Shown: positions 59,747 to 64,000 of the stretch, in pieces
How the letters are laid out: every line of letters starts with the position of its first letter
How positions within the stretch are numbered: the first letter of the stretch is position 1
NCBI GenBank assembly: GCA_947000775.1
Contig: CAMQGK010000001.1
Span: 3,275,001-3,339,000, forward strand
Length of the DNA stretch: 64,000 nucleotides
From: Pterois miles
Taxonomy: Eukaryota > Chordata > Actinopteri > Perciformes > Scorpaenidae
Reading direction: 5' to 3'
Position numbers and translations under genes: made by a program
Notes under the pieces: model-generated
What the model saw: the letters and a program-made list of their open reading frames with translations, nothing else
Database searches by the model: none
What the model was told of the DNA's origin: nothing

Positions 59747-60450
59747 ATGGTTGCCACATGAAACATCCTCACAAAGGGATTTTTTAATGTTGTTTTTTAA
59801 CTAAGTTTTCTCATGGATTAAATTCTTGATTATATTTTTTAATTAAACATTTGGTTTTATAAATGTGGATAATAGTGAGAAAAGCTTTTCCAAGAGCTCA
59901 AGGTGACCAATCCAAAACCTAATGGTGCTGAAAGTAGGGCATTTAATTAACACACACGCACACGCACACACACACACACTCTAACTGATTCATCTTTCAA
60001 ATCATTTTACAAATGAAAATGTCAAACGTTCATTGGTTCAGATGGGATATTTTGTTGTTTTTCTTAGTTTTACATGTGTACATTAGATATCTTTGGATTT
60101 TGGACTTTAAGTTGGACCAAAGAAGCAATGTGATGATGTTACGTTCAACATTTATAAGCTAAACAATGACAGAATAATCCACAATGAAAATAACATTCAA
60201 AAGTTCACTTTATATTGATGTTCAGACACAAAAACCAACAAAATTTTAGAAACTGGAAAGATTTTTCTTGATAAATGACTCAAACAATTAATAAATTATC
60301 AAAATTGTTGCTGATTAAATTCCTGTTGATCAATTAATTGATTAATGGTAAGAGGATTTAAATAGGGCTCTTCTGCCTTTACGCACAAAGCACTTTACAA
60401 TTTGACTCTCATTAAAAACACATACTATATTGCAAGCTGCTGGCCTGGCC

Positions 60451-60585
60451 ATTGGGGTTCAATGTCTGCTCGGGTACATTTTGACGTGTGGACAAGAGGA
60501 ACTGGGAATCAAATAAGCAACCCTGAGCCTCAGCAGTCCGGATTTACCAACAAATTGTTCCACCTCTGTATTCAGGCAACGTCTG
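60451..60585 (-). mobile_element. Degenerate tRNA-headed SINE, inverted
   Basis: GGGGTTCAATGTCTGCTCGG, TTTGACGTGTGGACAAGAGG and ACTGGGAATCAAATAAGCAAC are the inverse of the family at 55.17 kb, with many changes. Confidence 0.5.
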
Positions 60586-61407
60586 GAAAGTCTTACATCC
60601 ATGTACAATACGTCCTCTGCTCCGCCGTGGTGCTGCCTGGACTGCAATCCTGCTGCAATGCTCCTCATCTGAGAATTAAACCGTGCTCCTCTACTGCACT
60701 CACGTTTCAGACAGTCTGAAGAGAAGCATCAGCCAAATGATTAAAATGTAAATACTGCTTTCTTATTCAGGTCATCGTGTCAGTGCTAACGAGGCAAAAT
60801 GGGATGGGTACTCATCAAATCAGACTGTATAAAATCCTCAGTAATTAATGGATTTCTCCCGCAAAGAGCTTTAACACTGCTGAGTGGGAGGTAAAAACAG
60901 CCAGTGAATACATAAAGGCAGATGAGAGTAGCTCTCATCAAAGACAAGCAACAGCAAGACAGACAGATGGGAGACGAAGGAGAAAAGAGAAAATGAAATA
61001 GAGGATGAAGCCTTTGTTATGTGGATGCTTTATTAAAGGTCGGTGTAGCTGGGGGATTTATAAAAAGCTCCTGACCAGGTTCAGGTGAGACTGACCTCAT
61101 TTTTAGTCTCTCCAGGGAAGCGTGAACGTTTCAGGGATTCATATATAAACATGTCGGCAGCAGTGCAAGATTAATGTTGATATCACTGCGTTACCTTCAG
61201 CTCTGAAAACCCACAATTTATTACTCACAAAGTCAGCATCTAGCAGGTGAATATAGTGGCGCTTTTAGCAGCTGCATTGACAGATATATTCCTCAAGAGT
61301 TGCAAAAAAGCTAAAAGAAAGGGAATACTGGACTAAAATTCATCAGATGGACAAAAACACAACTCCAAATGATGATGTTGCTCTGTCTATTGGATGCTTA
61401 AACAATA

Positions 61408-62682
61408 TGTGGTGGAAAGTAGTTAAGTACTAAATACAATTTTGAAGTACTTGTACTTTACTTGCGTTTTACTCACTTTAATCTGAATGGACAAAAGTCT
61501 GAATTTTAAATGCCATATTGACCATCTTGCAAAGAAATGAAAATTCAGACAGGGTTTTCTGTACAGGCTAAAGTCCTGTTTTTCCATGGTATCAAGGAAG
61601 CGCTTAGTTGCTGATTTTTTTCTTGACTCAGATTGATTTTGGTGATACTATTTACAGGTCATATACAAGAATACTTCCATTTCTTCTACTTTATACTTCT
61701 AATCCACAACATTTCAAAGGCAAATATAGCACTTTTTACTCCATTACATTTTTGATAACTAACCAGCTATTCAATAGATTACTGCTGAATTTTTGGCTGG
61801 TGAGGAAAACAAATCTAGCAGCAACTTGCATATTTTCTATGTGTTTGGCTGGTGGTTGGTACTAATTTCCAACCCTGATTATGATTTATTAATATAGATT
61901 AAGATTAGATTGTATTGAGGGAAATTCACCAGCTACCCAGCAGATAAAGTAGTTAAAATCTGCCCCACCTTTCCCTCAACACATTAAGATGATGAGCACA
62001 TTAATGCTGCATAATATTAGGACAGCATGGGCACCCTGATTGATCTGCGGCTGTGTTGTGACACCTTTCTATCAGAACCAGCATGAACGTTTTCATCAAT
62101 TTAAGCTACAGTAGCTCTTCTATTGGATCAGACAACACAGGCCAGTCTTTGCTCCCCATGTGCATCAGCGAGCCTTGGCCGCCCATGACCCTGTCACCGG
62201 TTCACCGGTTTTCCTTTCTTGGACCACTTTTGCTAGGTCAGACCAGGAACATCCCACAAGAGCTGCAGCTTTGGAGATGCTCTGATTCAGTCATCTAGCC
62301 ATCACTATTTGTCCCTTGTCAAAGTCGCTCACATCCTTAATTTTGCCCATTTTTTTCTGCTTCCAACACATCAACTTCAAGGACAAAATGTTCACTTGCT
62401 GCCTAATATATCCCACCCACTGCCAGGTGCCACTGTAATGAGATTATCAATGTTATTCACCTCACGTGTCAGTGGTCATAATGTTGTTAATGTTATGGCT
62501 GATCTGTGCATAATCCAATTATATGATATATATTGTTATGGAACGGACCATTAGTAGTTTTACTTCTGGTGCTTTATTTTGATGCCAGTAGTTTTGTATT
62601 TTTTTACTTGTAATAGAGTACTTCTACACTGTTGTATTTCTACTTTTACAAGATCTGAGCAAGTTACTTCTTCCACCTCTGT
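61408..62682 (+). repeat. CTCAAGTACT family copy split by other insertions
   Basis: The left part (61,408-61,790: GTGGTGGAAAGTAGTTAAG, TTGTACTTTACTTGCG, AATCCACAACATTTCAAAGG) and right part (62,556-62,682: TTTTTACTTGTAATAGAGTA, GAGCAAGTTACTTCTTCCAC) belong together. About 770 bp, including the Tc1 relic, separates them. Confidence 0.65.
62020..62520 (-). pseudogene. Tc1/mariner transposase N-terminal relic
   Basis: On the minus strand a start codon at 62,350 opens MGKIKDVSDFDKGQIVMAR and is stopped at once by TGA (62,291-62,293). The frame continues as LNQSISKAAALVGCS, then after a small deletion, in another frame, as QGHGRPRLADAHGEQRLA and SNRRATVA. This is the paired-like DNA-binding part of a Tc1-type transposase. 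Upstream minus-strand sequence to about 62,520 is its 5' UTR. The catalytic DDE part is missing. Confidence 0.85.
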
Positions 62683-62689
62683 AAAAAGC

Positions 62690-63190
62690 TAACGCTAACA
62701 GCTAACTGTTTGCTAACACGTCCACATCAGTGAGACAAAATCAGTAAATGCAGGTTTAAATCGACCTGGCTAGTAGCTGACAGCAAACATTTACCGTCTA
62801 TTTACGCGGTGGTGAGATTGAGGGACCCTTTCATTCATGAACAAAACCGTTAACCTATTTTATCTCAGTGTTAGCAAACATAAAACACAAGCTAGTGCGT
62901 TAGCTACTTTAGCGGGCGTTAGCGCTTTAACGGGAGCCATTTAACTCATTAACACAAACAAACACGCGTTGTTTCAGTGAGTTAAATCTTCCTACCGTGG
63001 TGACGACGACCGGTTTCTCACAGAAGTGCAGAAAGTGTGGATTTAGATAGTAAAAAGCGTAGCAAAAGTTACGCTAATGCATACAGTTTTTCCCTAATAT
63101 ATGATATAAGTTTAGGCGGTCACGGTAGATCTGAGCTAGCTTAACAACGGCATAGCAACAAATACCCATCATTCCCTTAAAGGGACAGTC
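62690..63190 (-). promoter_or_regulatory. Promoter-like CpG segment with a donor-like site
   Basis: This is the most CpG-rich part near the right end, with repeated GCTAAC/GTTAGC words, GGTGACGACGACCGG and clustered CGs at 62.9-63.15 kb. On the minus strand a donor-like ACCACG|GTAGGA lies at 62,995. It could be the 5' UTR exon of an alternative galnt16 transcript within intron 1, or another gene's start. No start codon or coding exon is tied to it. Confidence 0.3.
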
Positions 63191-63222
63191 TCATAAATAT
63201 TTTCAAAATACACCTGTCCCTG

Positions 63223-63256
63223 TATTTATTTATTTATTTATTTATTTATTTATTTT
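63223..63256. repeat. (ATTT)n microsatellite
   Basis: About eight ATTT units. Confidence 0.95.
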
Positions 63257-63294
63257 CACACACTTTACATTCCTTACAAATGATTACTAAAATT

Positions 63295-64000
63295 AGGGCT
63301 GTCAATCAATTAAATATATTTAATCATAATTAATCACATGATTGTCATAATAGATTAATTGCAAATTAATCACATATTTTTTTTATCTGTTCAAATTGTA
63401 AAGGGAGATTTGTTTTAAATGTAAAGGGAGATTTGTGGGCAAATACGCTGCAAATGTATGTATATACTCCAAAACTACTGGAACAGCGAGGCCTATTCTT
63501 TATTTTTGCTGCACACTGAAAACATCTGTGCTTGACTTTCAGTTTTCATTTCAAGGTATTTACATCTAGATCTGCTATCAACATGTGAGTGTGCAAATAT
63601 TCTGCTTAATGCAAGTGTCTGCATATATTTATATTATTTGAATAAATGAACAACACAAAACAATGACAAATATTGTCCATAAACCCTCACAAGTATTGCA
63701 TGTAGCATAAAAAATATGCTCAAATCATAACATGGCAAACTGCAGCCCAACAGGCAACAACAGCTGTCAGTGTGCTGACTTGACTATGACTTTCCCCAAA
63801 CTGACTGTGATTATCATAAAGTGGGCATGTCTGTAAAGGGGAGACTGGTGGGGACCCAGAGAACCCATTTACATTCACACATCTGGAGGTCAGAGGTCAA
63901 GGGACCCCTTTGAAAATGGTCGTGCCAAAATTTAGCATAAGTTTTGAACAATATTTATCCTCCTTCACGACATGCTAGTATGACGTCGTTGGTACCAGTG
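63295..64000 (+). mobile_element. AGGGCTGTCAA-family element, cut by the window end
   Basis: It begins AGGGCTGTCAATCAATTAA and continues through AAAGGGAGATTTGT (twice), ATTGTCCATAAACCCTCACA, CTGCAGCCCAACAGGCAAC and GGGGAGACTGGTGGGGACC. The right end lies beyond 64,000. It has the best left terminus of the copies here. Confidence 0.82.

Noticed and set aside
59409..59759. 116-codon minus-strand open frame upstream of galnt16
   Set aside because: It lies wholly within the SINE at 59,373-59,746.
60770..60925. Minus-strand 50-codon frame starting MRATLICLYVFTGCFYLPL, which looks like a signal anchor and could be the missing galnt16 exon 1
   Set aside because: It does not resemble the GALNT16 N-terminus, has no suitable codon-aligned donor and runs to its own stop.
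62083..62554. Plus-strand frames of 71 and 81 codons
   Set aside because: They are antisense to the Tc1 transposase relic.
1..64000. CRISPR array, bacterial operon, phage or giant-virus segment
   Set aside because: Exon-intron structure, GT-AG splicing, SINEs and hAT/Tc1 elements show vertebrate nuclear DNA, and no spaced direct-repeat array is present.

Overview
This is vertebrate, almost certainly teleost fish, nuclear DNA. It has AT-rich non-coding sequence, multi-exon coding sequence with GT-AG introns, many microsatellites, tRNA-headed SINEs and dense short DNA transposons of types typical of teleosts. There is no bacterial or organellar gene, no CRISPR array and no operon.

The one gene I can establish fills 20.5-59.1 kb on the minus strand. 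Fourteen consecutive coding exons join in frame to 501 codons plus a stop, with a splice dinucleotide checked at every junction. They encode a polypeptide N-acetylgalactosaminyltransferase (GalNAc-T, GT27) most like GALNT16. The enzyme has a stem region, a GT-A catalytic domain with a D-x-H metal site, a WGGEN motif and a C-terminal ricin-type lectin domain with three QxW repeats. Only the N-terminal signal-anchor exon is missing; it is not seen up to 64,000 and probably lies further right. A poly(A) signal at 19,803 suggests a 3' UTR of about 0.7 kb.

Left of galnt16 (1-19.5 kb) no coding exon can be supported. This part holds hAT-type transposons (one with a perfect target-site duplication), a nested transposon cluster at 9.2-11.9 kb, an exact RFX X-box palindrome at 4,608, a CpG-rich CCAAT promoter with a noncoding first exon on the minus strand at 14.6-14.8 kb, a 0.78-kb 11-bp minisatellite beside it, and a decayed LINE interrupted by a second element. 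The minus-strand gene starting at 14.8 kb must have its coding exons left of this window or in small exons I did not recognise.

The galnt16 introns carry most of the remaining repeats: foldback elements, a TTAA-flanked element, several SINEs, a family of AGGGCTGTCAA-ended elements, and repeat-poor stretches that could be conserved regulatory DNA. The right edge (61.4-64 kb) has a broken Tc1/mariner transposase inside another repeat, a promoter-like segment near 63.0 kb and another AGGGCTGTCAA element cut by the window end. I found no convincing new multi-gene system; the second-look items are regulatory sites, unexplained promoters and transposon structures.
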